A DNA stretch of 56,646 nucleotides from Rhodanobacter fulvus Jip2 (lineage in GTDB: Bacteria > Pseudomonadota > Gammaproteobacteria > Xanthomonadales > Rhodanobacteraceae), in contig NZ_AJXU01000018.1 of the NCBI RefSeq assembly GCF_000264315.1, positions 1 to 56,646 on the forward strand, read 5' to 3'. This document shows, one piece after another, positions 9,154 to 17,200 of this stretch. Each line of letters starts with the position of its first letter. Position 1 is the stretch's first letter. Made by a program: the position numbers and the translations under genes. The notes under the pieces are model-generated. The model made no database searches, had not been told where the DNA came from, and was given only the letters and a program-made list of their open reading frames with translations.

Positions 9154-9173
9154 AATGAGAATGATTTTCACAT
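9154..9173 (-). promoter_or_regulatory. Fur-like box over the predicted nnrS start site
   Basis: On the minus strand it reads ATGTGAAAATCATTCTCATT, which holds TGAAAAT-C-ATTCTCA, about 12 to 13 of 15 positions of the 7-1-7 Fur core. It begins 12 bases before the nnrS ATG and covers the expected transcript start of the upstream FNR-type promoter. Confidence 0.7.
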
Positions 9174-9200
9174 AATGGCAGATCGGCATCCGCCACAACA

Positions 9201-9214
9201 TTGACCTGTATCAG
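9201..9214 (-). promoter_or_regulatory. FNR/Dnr-type box serving nnrS
   Basis: TTGACCTGTATCAG matches TTGAY-N4-RTCAA with one end mismatch. Measured from its centre, a CATTAT -10 hexamer on the minus strand (9172-9177) lies at class II spacing, giving a predicted start near 9166. Confidence 0.65.
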
Positions 9215-9256
9215 CGCACACCGCGCGCTTTTGCCGCGCCGGCGGAAGACGGGAGG

Positions 9257-9270
9257 TTGACCAGGATCAA
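9257..9270 (+). promoter_or_regulatory. FNR/Dnr-type box serving the SDR-USP-ATPase run
   Basis: TTGACCAGGATCAA has full palindromic half-sites. A start 41 bases from its centre would be near 9305, leaving about 23 bases of leader that contain the GGAG ribosome site of the SDR gene. Confidence 0.8.
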
Positions 9271-9327
9271 CACCTGGCCTCGCGATCAGGGGCAGCCTAT
9301 GCCTGACATCCACATGGAGACACGACC

Positions 9328-10089
9328 ATGGGCAGACTGAGCGGCAAGGTGGCGCTGGTGACCGGCGGCGCACTGGGCATCGGCGCGGCGTGCGTGACAC
9401 GGATGATCGAAGCCGGCGCGAAAGTGGCCATCGTCGACCTGCATGACGGCACGGGCCAGGCGCTGGCCAGGCAGCACGGCGGCAACGCGCGCTATTTCCA
9501 CGCCGACGTGTCGGTGGAGGCCGAAGTGGCCGCCGCGATCGCCGGTACGGTGGAAGCGTTTGGACGTCTGGACGTCCTGGTCAACAACGCCGGCATCACC
9601 GGGCCGAACAAGCCCACGCACGAGCTTACCGAAGCGGAATGGGACCGGGTGCAGGCGGTCAACGTGAAGAGTGTGTTCTTCGGCACCAAGCACGCGATCG
9701 CGCCGCTGCGCGCCGCGGGTGGCGGCAGCATCATCAACCTGTCGTCGATCTACGGCCTTGTAGGCGCGCCCGACCTGCCGCCCTACCACGCCTCCAAGGG
9801 CGCAGTGCGCCTGATGAGCAAGACCGACGCGTTGCTGTACGCGGCCGACCGCATCCGCGTCAACTCGATCCATCCCGGCTTCATCTGGACGCCCATGGTG
9901 GAGCAGCACATCGCCTCGATGGGCGGCGACCCCGAGCAACATCGCCGCGATACCGGCGCCCTGCATCCGCTGGGGCACATGGGCGACGCGGACGACATCG
10001 CCTGGGGCGTGGTCTATCTCGCCTGCGACGAATCGAAATTCGTGACCGGCAGCGAGCTGGTCATCGATGGCGGCTACACCTGCCGCTGA
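9328..10089 (+). CDS. Short-chain dehydrogenase/reductase, NAD(P)-dependent
   Basis: The 253-residue cytoplasmic protein is a classical SDR: cofactor motif TGGALGIG near residue 11, NNAGITGP near residue 90, the catalytic Ser in NLSSIYG and YHASK with the catalytic Tyr and Lys, then a closing GSELVIDGGY. An acidic residue in VDLHD after the second strand favours NAD over NADP. Proteins like this are often annotated as glucose 1-dehydrogenase or 3-oxoacyl reductase, but the substrate cannot be read from sequence. GGAG precedes the ATG by 8 bases. It is first in a run with a universal stress protein and a cation ATPase behind an FNR-type box, so it probably works under oxygen limitation. Confidence 0.9.
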   Translation: MGRLSGKVALVTGGALGIGAACVTRMIEAGAKVAIVDLHDGTGQALARQHGGNARYFHADVSVEAEVAAAIAGTVEAFGRLDVLVNNAGITGPNKPTHELTEAEWDRVQAVNVKSVFFGTKHAIAPLRAAGGGSIINLSSIYGLVGAPDLPPYHASKGAVRLMSKTDALLYAADRIRVNSIHPGFIWTPMVEQHIASMGGDPEQHRRDTGALHPLGHMGDADDIAWGVVYLACDESKFVTGSELVIDGGYTCR

Positions 10090-10113
10090 TTACCCACCCC
10101 GGAGGAGTTCGTC

Positions 10114-10548
10114 ATGTTCAAGCGCATCCTGCTACCCATCGATGGTTCCGAGCTGTCGCTGCGTGCCGTCGACATGGGCATCGAGCTGGCCGCCAAGATC
10201 GGCGCCAGCGTGTACGCGTTCCACGTCATCGCTCCGCTGTCCGCCTCGGTGTACGCCGCCGAGTTCATCCAGGTCGATCCCGAATACACCATCGAAGCCA
10301 GCGCCAACGCCGAACGCTATCTGGCCGAGGTGCATCAGCGCGCAAGCGCCGCCGGCGTCGCGTGCAACAGCAGCTACCAGACCGATCCGCGGCCCTACTC
10401 CGCCATCGTCGAGGTGGCCCGCAAGCACCAGTGCGACCTGATCGTGATGGCCTCGCACGGCTGGCGCGGCTTCGACCGGCTGCTGCTGGGCAGCGAGACG
10501 CACAAGGTGATCTTGAACGGCGACGTGCCGGTGCTGGTGTGCCGCTGA
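10114..10548 (+). CDS. Universal stress protein, UspA family
   Basis: The 144-residue protein begins FKRILLPIDGSELSLRA and ends GSETHKVILNGDVPVLVCR, the two signature regions of UspA proteins; the G-x2-G-x9-G-(S/T) nucleotide pattern near residues 113-131 (SHGWRGFDRLLLGSETHK) suggests the ATP-binding subgroup. It follows the SDR gene by 24 bases with GGAGG in the gap. Such proteins are common members of FNR/Anr regulons and are linked to survival without oxygen; its exact partner is unknown. Confidence 0.93.
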   Translation: MFKRILLPIDGSELSLRAVDMGIELAAKIGASVYAFHVIAPLSASVYAAEFIQVDPEYTIEASANAERYLAEVHQRASAAGVACNSSYQTDPRPYSAIVEVARKHQCDLIVMASHGWRGFDRLLLGSETHKVILNGDVPVLVCR

Positions 10549-10585
10549 GCACTTCCATCGGCGCCATCGCGCGGCGGGGTAATGC

Positions 10586-13117
10586 ATGAGCCACGCACCC
10601 CCGCCGCAATCGACGGACCGCGCCGGCCTCGATCCGGCCGAAGCGGCGCGCCGGCTCGCCGCGCACGGACCGAACCTGTTGCCCGGCAGCAAACCCAAGG
10701 GCCTGTTCGCGATCGTCCGCGGCGTGCTGCTGGAGCCGATGTTCCTGATGCTGCTGGTCGCCGGCGGCCTGTACCTGGCGCTGGGCGATCGGGCGGAAGC
10801 GGCGTTCCTGCTGTCGTTCGTGTTCGTGGTGATCGGCATCACGCTGGCGCAGGAGCGCAAGACGCAGCGCGCGCTGGAGTCGTTGCGCGAGCTGTCCGCG
10901 CCGCGCGCGCTGGTGATCCGCGGCGGCCAGGAACGGCGCATTCCCGGGCGCGAGGTGGTGGTCGGCGACCTGCTGGTGCTGCACGAGGGCGACCGCATCG
11001 CCGCCGACGCGGTGCTGCTGGACGGCCACCTGGATGTCGACGAGTCGCTGCTCACCGGCGAGGCGGTGCCGGTGACCAAGCTGCCCGGCGCTGAAGGTGG
11101 CCAGCTGTTCGCCAGCACGGTGGCGACCAAGGGCGTCGGCGTGGCCGAGGTGCGCGCGATCGCCGGCGCCACCGCGGTGGGCCGCATCGGGCAGGCGCTC
11201 AGCGCCACCGTCGAGCCGGTCTCCGGCCTGCAGCGCGCCTCGCGCCGGCTGATCCGCAACCTCACCATCGGCGGCCTGCTGCTGGCCATGGCGTATACGC
11301 TGCTGAGCTGGCTGTGGGACGGCCACGGCCTGCTGGAAAGCGTGCTGGCCGGCATCGCGCTGACCATGGCGATCCTGCCCGAGGAAATCCCGGTGATTCT
11401 CACCGTGTTCCTGGCGCTGGGCGCATGGCGCATTTCGAAACACAAGGTGCTGACCCGGCGCGTGCCGGCGGTGGAGGCGCTGGGCGCGATCTCGGTGCTG
11501 GCGGCGGACAAGACCGGCACGCTGACGCAGAACCGCATGCAGGTCGCCGAGCTGCGCCTGCCCGACGACAGCAGCCACGACGACCGTTGCACCGACCTGC
11601 CCGAGCCGTTCCACACGCTGGTCGAATTCGCCATGCTGGCCACGCCGGCCGATCCGTTCGACCCGATGGAGAAGGCCATCCAGAGCTTCGGCCTGCACTG
11701 GCTCACCGACACCGAGCACGTGCACGCGGCGTGGGCATCGGAGATCGAGTACGGACTGTCGCCGGAGATCCTGGCGATGACCCGCGTGTTCCGCGGCGAC
11801 GCGTCCGGCGAGCACCTGCTGGCGACCAAGGGCGCGCCCGAGGCGGTGATCGACCTGTGCCACCTGAGCGCCGCCGAGGCCGCGGCGATCCTGCGCCAGG
11901 TCGAGGCGATGGCCGAACGTGGCCTGCGCGTGCTGGGCGTGGCGCGCGGCGAATGGCAGGGTGCCAGCTGGCCGCGCAGCCAGCACGATTTCGACTTCCG
12001 CTTCCTGGGCCTGCTCGGCTTCGTCGATCCACCGCGTCCGGAAGTACCCGCCGCCATCGCGCAATGCCGCGCCGCCGGCGTGCGCATCATCATGATGACC
12101 GGCGACCACCCCGCCACCGCACGCGCGATCGCCCGCCAGGTGGGCCTGAGCGAGCGCGCCGCGGTGATCACCGGCGCGGAAATGGCCGCGCTGGACGACG
12201 CCACGCTGCGCGAGCGGCTGCGCCACGTCGACCTGTGCGCGCGGCTCAAGCCGGAACAGAAGCTGCGCCTGGTGCAGTTGCTGCGCGCGGACGGCGAGGT
12301 GGTGGCGATGACCGGCGACGGCGTCAACGATGCGCCCGCGCTGAAAGCCGCCGACGTCGGCATCGCGATGGGCGAGCGCGGCACCGACGTGGCGCGCGAA
12401 GCGGCCGCGCTGGTGCTGCTGGACGACAGCTTCGCCAGCATCGTCACCGCCATCGCCCAGGGCCGACGCATCTACGACAACATCAGCAAGGCCACCCGTT
12501 TCGTGTTCGCCGTGCACATGCCGATCATCGTGCTGGCGTTGGTGCCAACCTTGCTGCATTGGCCGGTGCTGCTGATGCCGGTGCACATCGTGCTGCTGGA
12601 GCTCTTGATCGACCCGGCCTGCTCGATCGTGTTCGAGGCCGAACCTGCCGACGACGACATCATGCAGCGGCCGCCGCGCGCACCGTCGGATTCGCCGTTC
12701 GCCGCCGCCAACCTGCGCCACGCGGTGATCCAGGGCCTGGGTTTTGCCGGCATCCTGCTGCTGGGCTACGGCTTGCTGCTGGGCCAGAACCTGGACGCGA
12801 CGCAAAGCCGCAGCGCCGTGTTCATCGCACTGGTGATCGGACTGTTCCTGCTGACCCTCGCCAACCGCGACCTGACCCATCCCGCATTGGCCCGCCATCC
12901 GGTGAAGAACCCGTGGCTGGCGCGGATGTTCGGCGCCGTGGCACTGATGCTGACGGTCGTGATCGGCGTGCCGTTCCTTCGCGGCGTGATGAGCCTGGCC
13001 GTGCCGGCGCCGCTCAGCCTGCTCGCCGCCGCCGCGATGCTGGCCGCCGCCGTCGCGTGGCTGGAACTGCTGCGCCGCGCGACGCGCGGAAGGCTGCGCA
13101 AGGCAGCGGTGCGCTGA
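10586..13117 (+). CDS. Cation-transporting P-type ATPase
   Basis: The 843-residue inner-membrane pump has the full set of P-type ATPase motifs: TGE in the actuator domain (LLTGEAVPVTK), the phosphorylated aspartate D308 in DKTGTLTQNRM, KGAPE in the nucleotide domain, MMTGDHPATA and MTGDGVNDAPALKAADVG. The M4 motif is PEEIPVIL, which resembles the P2/P3-like cation pumps and lacks the CPC/CPx of heavy-metal pumps; there is no N-terminal metal-binding domain. Ten membrane helices are expected, six of them after the catalytic domain. The ion is not certain (calcium, magnesium or another). It lies 37 bases after the usp gene. A CGGACGC-TT-GCGTCCG hairpin follows at 13120-13135. Confidence 0.92.
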   Translation: MSHAPPPQSTDRAGLDPAEAARRLAAHGPNLLPGSKPKGLFAIVRGVLLEPMFLMLLVAGGLYLALGDRAEAAFLLSFVFVVIGITLAQERKTQRALESLRELSAPRALVIRGGQERRIPGREVVVGDLLVLHEGDRIAADAVLLDGHLDVDESLLTGEAVPVTKLPGAEGGQLFASTVATKGVGVAEVRAIAGATAVGRIGQALSATVEPVSGLQRASRRLIRNLTIGGLLLAMAYTLLSWLWDGHGLLESVLAGIALTMAILPEEIPVILTVFLALGAWRISKHKVLTRRVPAVEALGAISVLAADKTGTLTQNRMQVAELRLPDDSSHDDRCTDLPEPFHTLVEFAMLATPADPFDPMEKAIQSFGLHWLTDTEHVHAAWASEIEYGLSPEILAMTRVFRGDASGEHLLATKGAPEAVIDLCHLSAAEAAAILRQVEAMAERGLRVLGVARGEWQGASWPRSQHDFDFRFLGLLGFVDPPRPEVPAAIAQCRAAGVRIIMMTGDHPATARAIARQVGLSERAAVITGAEMAALDDATLRERLRHVDLCARLKPEQKLRLVQLLRADGEVVAMTGDGVNDAPALKAADVGIAMGERGTDVAREAAALVLLDDSFASIVTAIAQGRRIYDNISKATRFVFAVHMPIIVLALVPTLLHWPVLLMPVHIVLLELLIDPACSIVFEAEPADDDIMQRPPRAPSDSPFAAANLRHAVIQGLGFAGILLLGYGLLLGQNLDATQSRSAVFIALVIGLFLLTLANRDLTHPALARHPVKNPWLARMFGAVALMLTVVIGVPFLRGVMSLAVPAPLSLLAAAAMLAAAVAWLELLRRATRGRLRKAAVR

Positions 13118-13119
13118 AG

Positions 13120-13135
13120 CGGACGCTTGCGTCCG
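13120..13135 (+). terminator. Hairpin after the P-type ATPase gene
   Basis: Perfect 7-base stem CGGACGC/GCGTCCG with a TT loop, 3 bases past the stop codon. It has no T run, so it is a weak candidate terminator or mRNA 3' end. Confidence 0.4.
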
Positions 13136-13227
13136 GTGCCGACAACGGCCGTGCTCCGCTCCATCGCCAATCACTCAGCCGCCGTCTCCTCGACACGGCC
13201 CTGCCGCTACTCCGTCGTCAATGACGG

Positions 13228-13269
13228 TTGACAGCCGCGCCGTTTCGAATAAGGTAGTAATTACTTACT
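13228..13269 (+). promoter_or_regulatory. Promoter and TetR operator of the exporter operon
   Basis: TTGACA at 13228-13233 is a perfect -35; 16 to 17 bases on, TAAGGT/AAGGTA is a plausible -10. It is overlapped by the near-perfect palindrome GTAGTAATTACTTAC (13254-13268). The palindrome lies 23 bases before the TetR gene and is the likely autorepression operator for the regulator and the downstream exporter. Confidence 0.7.
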
Positions 13270-13291
13270 CACTTTCGACGGGCCCATCGCG

Positions 13292-13900
13292 ATGGACATT
13301 CAGCGCAAACATCTGCCTGCGGAGGAGCGCCGCGCGGTTACCGTCGAGGCAGTCATCAAGCTGGCGGCCGAGCAGAACCCCAGCGAGATCACCACCGCGG
13401 CGATCGCCAGCTCGATGCAGCTGACCCAGGGCGCGCTGTTCCGCCACTTCCCGAGCAAGGACGCGATCTGGCAGGCGGTGATGGAATGGGTGGCCGACCA
13501 CCTGCTGGCGCGGGTCGAGCGCGCCGCGCGCAATGCCGCCAGCCCGTTGGCCGCGCTGGAAGCGATGTTCATGGCGCACATTGCCTTCGTCACCGAACAC
13601 CCGGGCGTGCCGCGCATGATGTTCGGCGAATTGCAGCGGGCCGAAGGCACGGCCGCCAAACAGATGGTGCAGACCCTGATCCGCCGCTACGGCGAGCGTT
13701 TGCGCACCCTGATCGAAGACGGCAAGGCGGCCGGCGAACTGGACCCGCAGCTGGATCCGGCCGCGGCGGCCACGCTGTTCATCGGCAGTATCCAGGGCCT
13801 GGTGATGCAGGCCCTGCTGGCCGGCGACACCCGCCGCATGCGCAAGGAAGCGGTGGGCGCATTTGCGATCTACCGCCGCGGCATCGCGCGCACCGCCTGA
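13292..13900 (+). CDS. TetR family transcriptional regulator
   Basis: The 202-residue protein has an N-terminal helix-turn-helix (TTAAIASSMQLTQGALFRHFPSKDAIWQAVMEW, residues about 34-66) with the family's typical FxxFxSKxxL-like end, followed by an all-helical ligand domain. It is the first gene of the exporter operon and its promoter holds a palindrome fit for autorepression. By analogy with CecR (YbiH) in front of ybhGFSR in Escherichia coli, it probably senses a toxic compound and releases the exporter genes; the ligand is unknown. Confidence 0.93.
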   Translation: MDIQRKHLPAEERRAVTVEAVIKLAAEQNPSEITTAAIASSMQLTQGALFRHFPSKDAIWQAVMEWVADHLLARVERAARNAASPLAALEAMFMAHIAFVTEHPGVPRMMFGELQRAEGTAAKQMVQTLIRRYGERLRTLIEDGKAAGELDPQLDPAAAATLFIGSIQGLVMQALLAGDTRRMRKEAVGAFAIYRRGIARTA

Positions 13901-13946
13901 AGCGATCGCCCTCCTGCACCGGATGTTCCCCCACGAACCGAGCGCC

Positions 13947-14372
13947 ATGACGATGACCACCCACCCGCGACGCGGCATCTGGACCCGGCTGCTTTCCCTG
14001 TTCGCCATCGGCTTCGGCCTGCTGACGCTGAGGGAGGGCGGCGCCGTGCTGTTTGTTGACGGTGCCGCGCGTGAAGCGGCCGGCCACTACGTGCCGTTCG
14101 TGCTCTGGTTCAACTTCCTGGCCGGCTTCGCCTACGTCATCGCCGGCGTCGAGCTGTGGCGGCGCCGGCGCTGGGCGGCGTGGCTGGCATCCGCCATTGC
14201 ACTCGCAACCGCGCTGGTCTTCCTCGCTTTCGGCGTGCATGTGGCCCTGGGCGGTGCCTGGGAAGAGCGCACGCCGATCGCCATGACCTTGCGCACGCTG
14301 GTGTGGGTCGGCATCGCGACCATGGCATGGCGCACGTCGGCGAACGCCGCGCCGCTGGCACGCACGCACTGA
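13947..14372 (+). CDS. Small hypothetical membrane protein
   Basis: The 141-residue protein has four hydrophobic segments (about residues 15-35, 50-72, 80-105 and 117-132) and no recognisable catalytic motif. I start it at the ATG at 13947; MTMTTHPRRG then leads into the first helix. It is the second gene between a TetR regulator and the membrane-fusion protein of an exporter, so it may belong to that operon. I do not recognise the family with confidence; small integral proteins with this pattern are often listed only as hypothetical. Confidence 0.7.
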   Translation: MTMTTHPRRGIWTRLLSLFAIGFGLLTLREGGAVLFVDGAAREAAGHYVPFVLWFNFLAGFAYVIAGVELWRRRRWAAWLASAIALATALVFLAFGVHVALGGAWEERTPIAMTLRTLVWVGIATMAWRTSANAAPLARTH

Positions 14373-14400
14373 ACGCCTTTCTCAAGCGGAAATCCTCTCC

Positions 14401-15426
14401 ATGAAAACCCCGAGCCTCCCCACTAGAAAGACCCGCTGGATAGCCATCGCCGTCGTGGCGATCGCGCTGGGCGGCATTCTGGCGTTCTGGCTGCTGCGCG
14501 ACCGCGGCAATCCGGACGTGTTGCGCCTGTACGGCAATGTCGACATCCGCGAGGTGGAGCTGGCCTTCCGTCAGTCCGGCCGCTTGACCGGCATGGCTTT
14601 CGACGAAGGCGACACCGTCACCGCCGGCACGATGATGGCGCAGCTCGACGCCACGCCTTACCGCGAGAAGCTGGCGGCGGCCGAAGCCGAACTCCAGGCC
14701 GCGCAGGCCCAACTGGACAAGCTGCACCGCGGCAACCGCCCACAGGAAATCGCCCAGGCGCGCGAGCAGGTGCGCCAGGCGCAGGCCAGCGCCACTGAGA
14801 CCGAGCGCAACTTCAAGCGCCAGCACACCTTGCTTGCATCCGGCGCCAGCAGTCAGCGTGCCGTCGACGCCGCGCGCACCGCGCGCGACCAGTCCGCCGC
14901 CAAGCTGGCCGCGGCGCAGGCAGCGCTGTCGCTGGCGAGCGCCGGCTTCCGCAGCGAAGACATCGCCGCCGGCAAGGCACGCGTGGCCGCGGCCGCCGCC
15001 GCCCTGAGCCAGGCGCGCACCGCGGTGGGCGATGCGACGCTGATTGCGCCCAGCAACGGCATCGTGATCGCCCGCGTACGCGAACCGGGCAGCATGGTGG
15101 CCAGCGGCATGCCGGTGTACAGCCTGAGCCTGCGCGATCCGGTATACCTGCGGGCGTATGTCGGCGAACCGGATCTGGGCCGCATCGCACCGGGCACCCA
15201 GGTGCGCGTGCACACCGATGCCTCGGCCACCGTCTATCACGGCCAGGTCGGCTTCATCTCGCCGCGCGCGGAATTCACGCCGAAGACGGTGGAGACCGCC
15301 GACCTGCGCACCGACCTGGTCTATCGCCTGCGCGTGGTGGTAGCCGATGCCGACCAAGGCCTGCGCCAGGGCATGCCGGTGACGATCGACGTCGACACCA
15401 GCGCCAAGCCCGCGCGGGGGCACTGA
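14401..15426 (+). CDS. ybhG: HlyD-type membrane fusion protein (YbhG-like)
   Basis: The 341-residue periplasmic adaptor has one N-terminal membrane anchor (residues 13-35), a first lipoyl half (VDIREVELAFRQSGRL), a long alanine-rich coiled-coil hairpin (residues about 90-200) and the second lipoyl half (APSNGIVIARVREPGSMV). This is the YbhG architecture; it links an inner-membrane ABC transporter to an outer-membrane channel. It lies 28 bases after the small membrane protein and 1 base before the ATPase gene, in the order regulator-ybhG-F-S-R known from Escherichia coli. Confidence 0.9.
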   Translation: MKTPSLPTRKTRWIAIAVVAIALGGILAFWLLRDRGNPDVLRLYGNVDIREVELAFRQSGRLTGMAFDEGDTVTAGTMMAQLDATPYREKLAAAEAELQAAQAQLDKLHRGNRPQEIAQAREQVRQAQASATETERNFKRQHTLLASGASSQRAVDAARTARDQSAAKLAAAQAALSLASAGFRSEDIAAGKARVAAAAAALSQARTAVGDATLIAPSNGIVIARVREPGSMVASGMPVYSLSLRDPVYLRAYVGEPDLGRIAPGTQVRVHTDASATVYHGQVGFISPRAEFTPKTVETADLRTDLVYRLRVVVADADQGLRQGMPVTIDVDTSAKPARGH

Positions 15427-15427
15427 G

Positions 15428-17200
15428 ATGGGCGCGCAGCCGGCCAGCGATGCGCCGCGCCAGCACGGCCAGCACGACGCCGCGGTGGTGATCGATAACC
15501 TCGCCAAGTACTTCGGCCAGGTGCAGGCGCTGCGCGGGCTCAGCGCCAGCATCCGCTACGGCCGCCTCACCGGCCTGGTCGGTCCCGACGGCGCCGGCAA
15601 GACTACGTTGATGCGGATCATGACCGGGCTGCTGGTCCCCGACGCCGGCCGCGTCACCCTGGCCGGCTTCGACGTGGTCAAGGACAACGACGCCATCCAC
15701 GTCGCCAGCGGCTACATGCCGCAACGCTTCGGCCTGTACGAAGACCTGTCGGTGCTGGAGAACATGCGCCTGTACGCGCGCCTGCGCGGCATGGACGCGG
15801 AGCACAACGCCGAGCTGTTCGACGAGCTGCTCGAGTTCACCCGGCTCAGGCCCTTCACCGCGCGCCTTGCGGGCAAGCTCTCCGGCGGCATGAAACAGAA
15901 GCTGGGGCTGGCTTGTGCGCTGATGGCGCGGCCCAAGGTGCTGCTGCTGGACGAACCGGGCGTCGGCGTCGACCCGGTCAGTCGGCAGGACCTGTGGCGC
16001 ATGGTGCAGGCGCTGACTGACGAAGGCATGGCCGTGGTCTGGTCCACCGCCTATCTCGACGAGGCCGAGCGCTGCGAAAGCGTGCTGTTGCTGAACCAGG
16101 GGCAGCTGCTGTTCGACGGCCCACCGCAGGAACTGACCGCGCAGCTCGAAGGCCGCAGCTTCCGTCTCGAAAACGTCGGGGCCGAGCGCCGCGCGCTGCT
16201 GACCGAGGCGTTGGATCTGCCCAGCGTGAGCGACGGTGTGATCCAGGGCGCCGGCGTCCGCGTAGTGTTGCGCGCGGGTGAGGGCACGGAGCAGGTCCAG
16301 GCGCTCGCCGACCGGGCACACGTAGAGCTGGCGCCGGTGCCGGCGCGCTTCGAGGACGCCTTCATCGACCTGCTCGGCGGCGGCCCCGGCGGCACCTCGA
16401 CGCTGGCCGAACGGCTGCCGCCGGTCGAACTGGGCTCGGACATTGCCGTGTCCTGCCAGAACCTGACCAAACGCTTCGGCGCCTTCACCGCCACCGACCA
16501 CGTCAGCTTCGAGGTGCACAAGGGCGAGATCTTCGGCCTGCTCGGTCCCAACGGCGCGGGCAAATCGACCACCTTCAAGATGCTCTGCGGCCTGCTCAAG
16601 CCGAGCGCGGGCGAGGCGCACGTGGTGGGCCTGGACCTGCGCCGCGCCACCGGCGCAGCCAAGAGCCGGCTGGGCTACATGGCGCAGAAGTTTTCGCTCT
16701 ACGGCCTGCTTTCGGTGCGGCAGAACCTGGAGTTCTCGGCCGGCGTCTACGGGCTGGAAGGCGACACGCGACGCGAGCGCATCGAGGAAATGATCGCGAC
16801 CTTCGACCTCGGCGACTGGCTCTGTGCCACGCCCGACTCGCTGCCGTTGGGCCACAAGCAGCGCCTGGCGCTGGCCTGCTCGCTGATGCACCGGCCGCCG
16901 GTGCTGTTCCTGGACGAGCCCACTTCGGGCGTGGACCCGATCACCCGCCGCGAGTTCTGGACCCACATCAACGGGCTGGCGCGCAAGGGCGTGACCATCA
17001 TGGTCACCACCCACTTCATGGACGAGGCCGAATACTGCGACCGGGTGGCCATGCTCTCGCGCGCGCGGCTGGTTGCGCTGGACACGCCCGACGCGCTCAA
17101 GCGCATGACCGCCAGCGCGCAGCGACCGGACCCGACCATGGAGGATGCCTTCATCCAGCTGGTGGAAGCGGCCGAGCGCGAAACGGCGGCGGCCGCATGA
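15428..17200 (+). CDS. ybhF: ABC transporter ATPase with two nucleotide-binding domains (YbhF-like)
   Basis: The 590-residue protein has two complete ABC cassettes. The first has Walker A GPDGAGKTT, signature LSGGMKQK and Walker B VLLLDEPGVGVDP; the second has GPNGAGKST, a degenerate signature LPLGHKQR in place of LSGGxxQ, and Walker B VLFLDEPTSGVDP. The degenerate second signature is usual for YbhF-like proteins and suggests uneven ATP sites. It powers the two following ABC-2 permeases; its stop overlaps the next start by four bases (ATGA). Confidence 0.93.
   Translation: MGAQPASDAPRQHGQHDAAVVIDNLAKYFGQVQALRGLSASIRYGRLTGLVGPDGAGKTTLMRIMTGLLVPDAGRVTLAGFDVVKDNDAIHVASGYMPQRFGLYEDLSVLENMRLYARLRGMDAEHNAELFDELLEFTRLRPFTARLAGKLSGGMKQKLGLACALMARPKVLLLDEPGVGVDPVSRQDLWRMVQALTDEGMAVVWSTAYLDEAERCESVLLLNQGQLLFDGPPQELTAQLEGRSFRLENVGAERRALLTEALDLPSVSDGVIQGAGVRVVLRAGEGTEQVQALADRAHVELAPVPARFEDAFIDLLGGGPGGTSTLAERLPPVELGSDIAVSCQNLTKRFGAFTATDHVSFEVHKGEIFGLLGPNGAGKSTTFKMLCGLLKPSAGEAHVVGLDLRRATGAAKSRLGYMAQKFSLYGLLSVRQNLEFSAGVYGLEGDTRRERIEEMIATFDLGDWLCATPDSLPLGHKQRLALACSLMHRPPVLFLDEPTSGVDPITRREFWTHINGLARKGVTIMVTTHFMDEAEYCDRVAMLSRARLVALDTPDALKRMTASAQRPDPTMEDAFIQLVEAAERETAAAA

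Noticed and set aside
13863..13946. N-terminal extension of the small membrane protein at 13947
   Set aside because: It would overlap the end of the TetR gene and has no ribosome site; the residues look like shadow coding.
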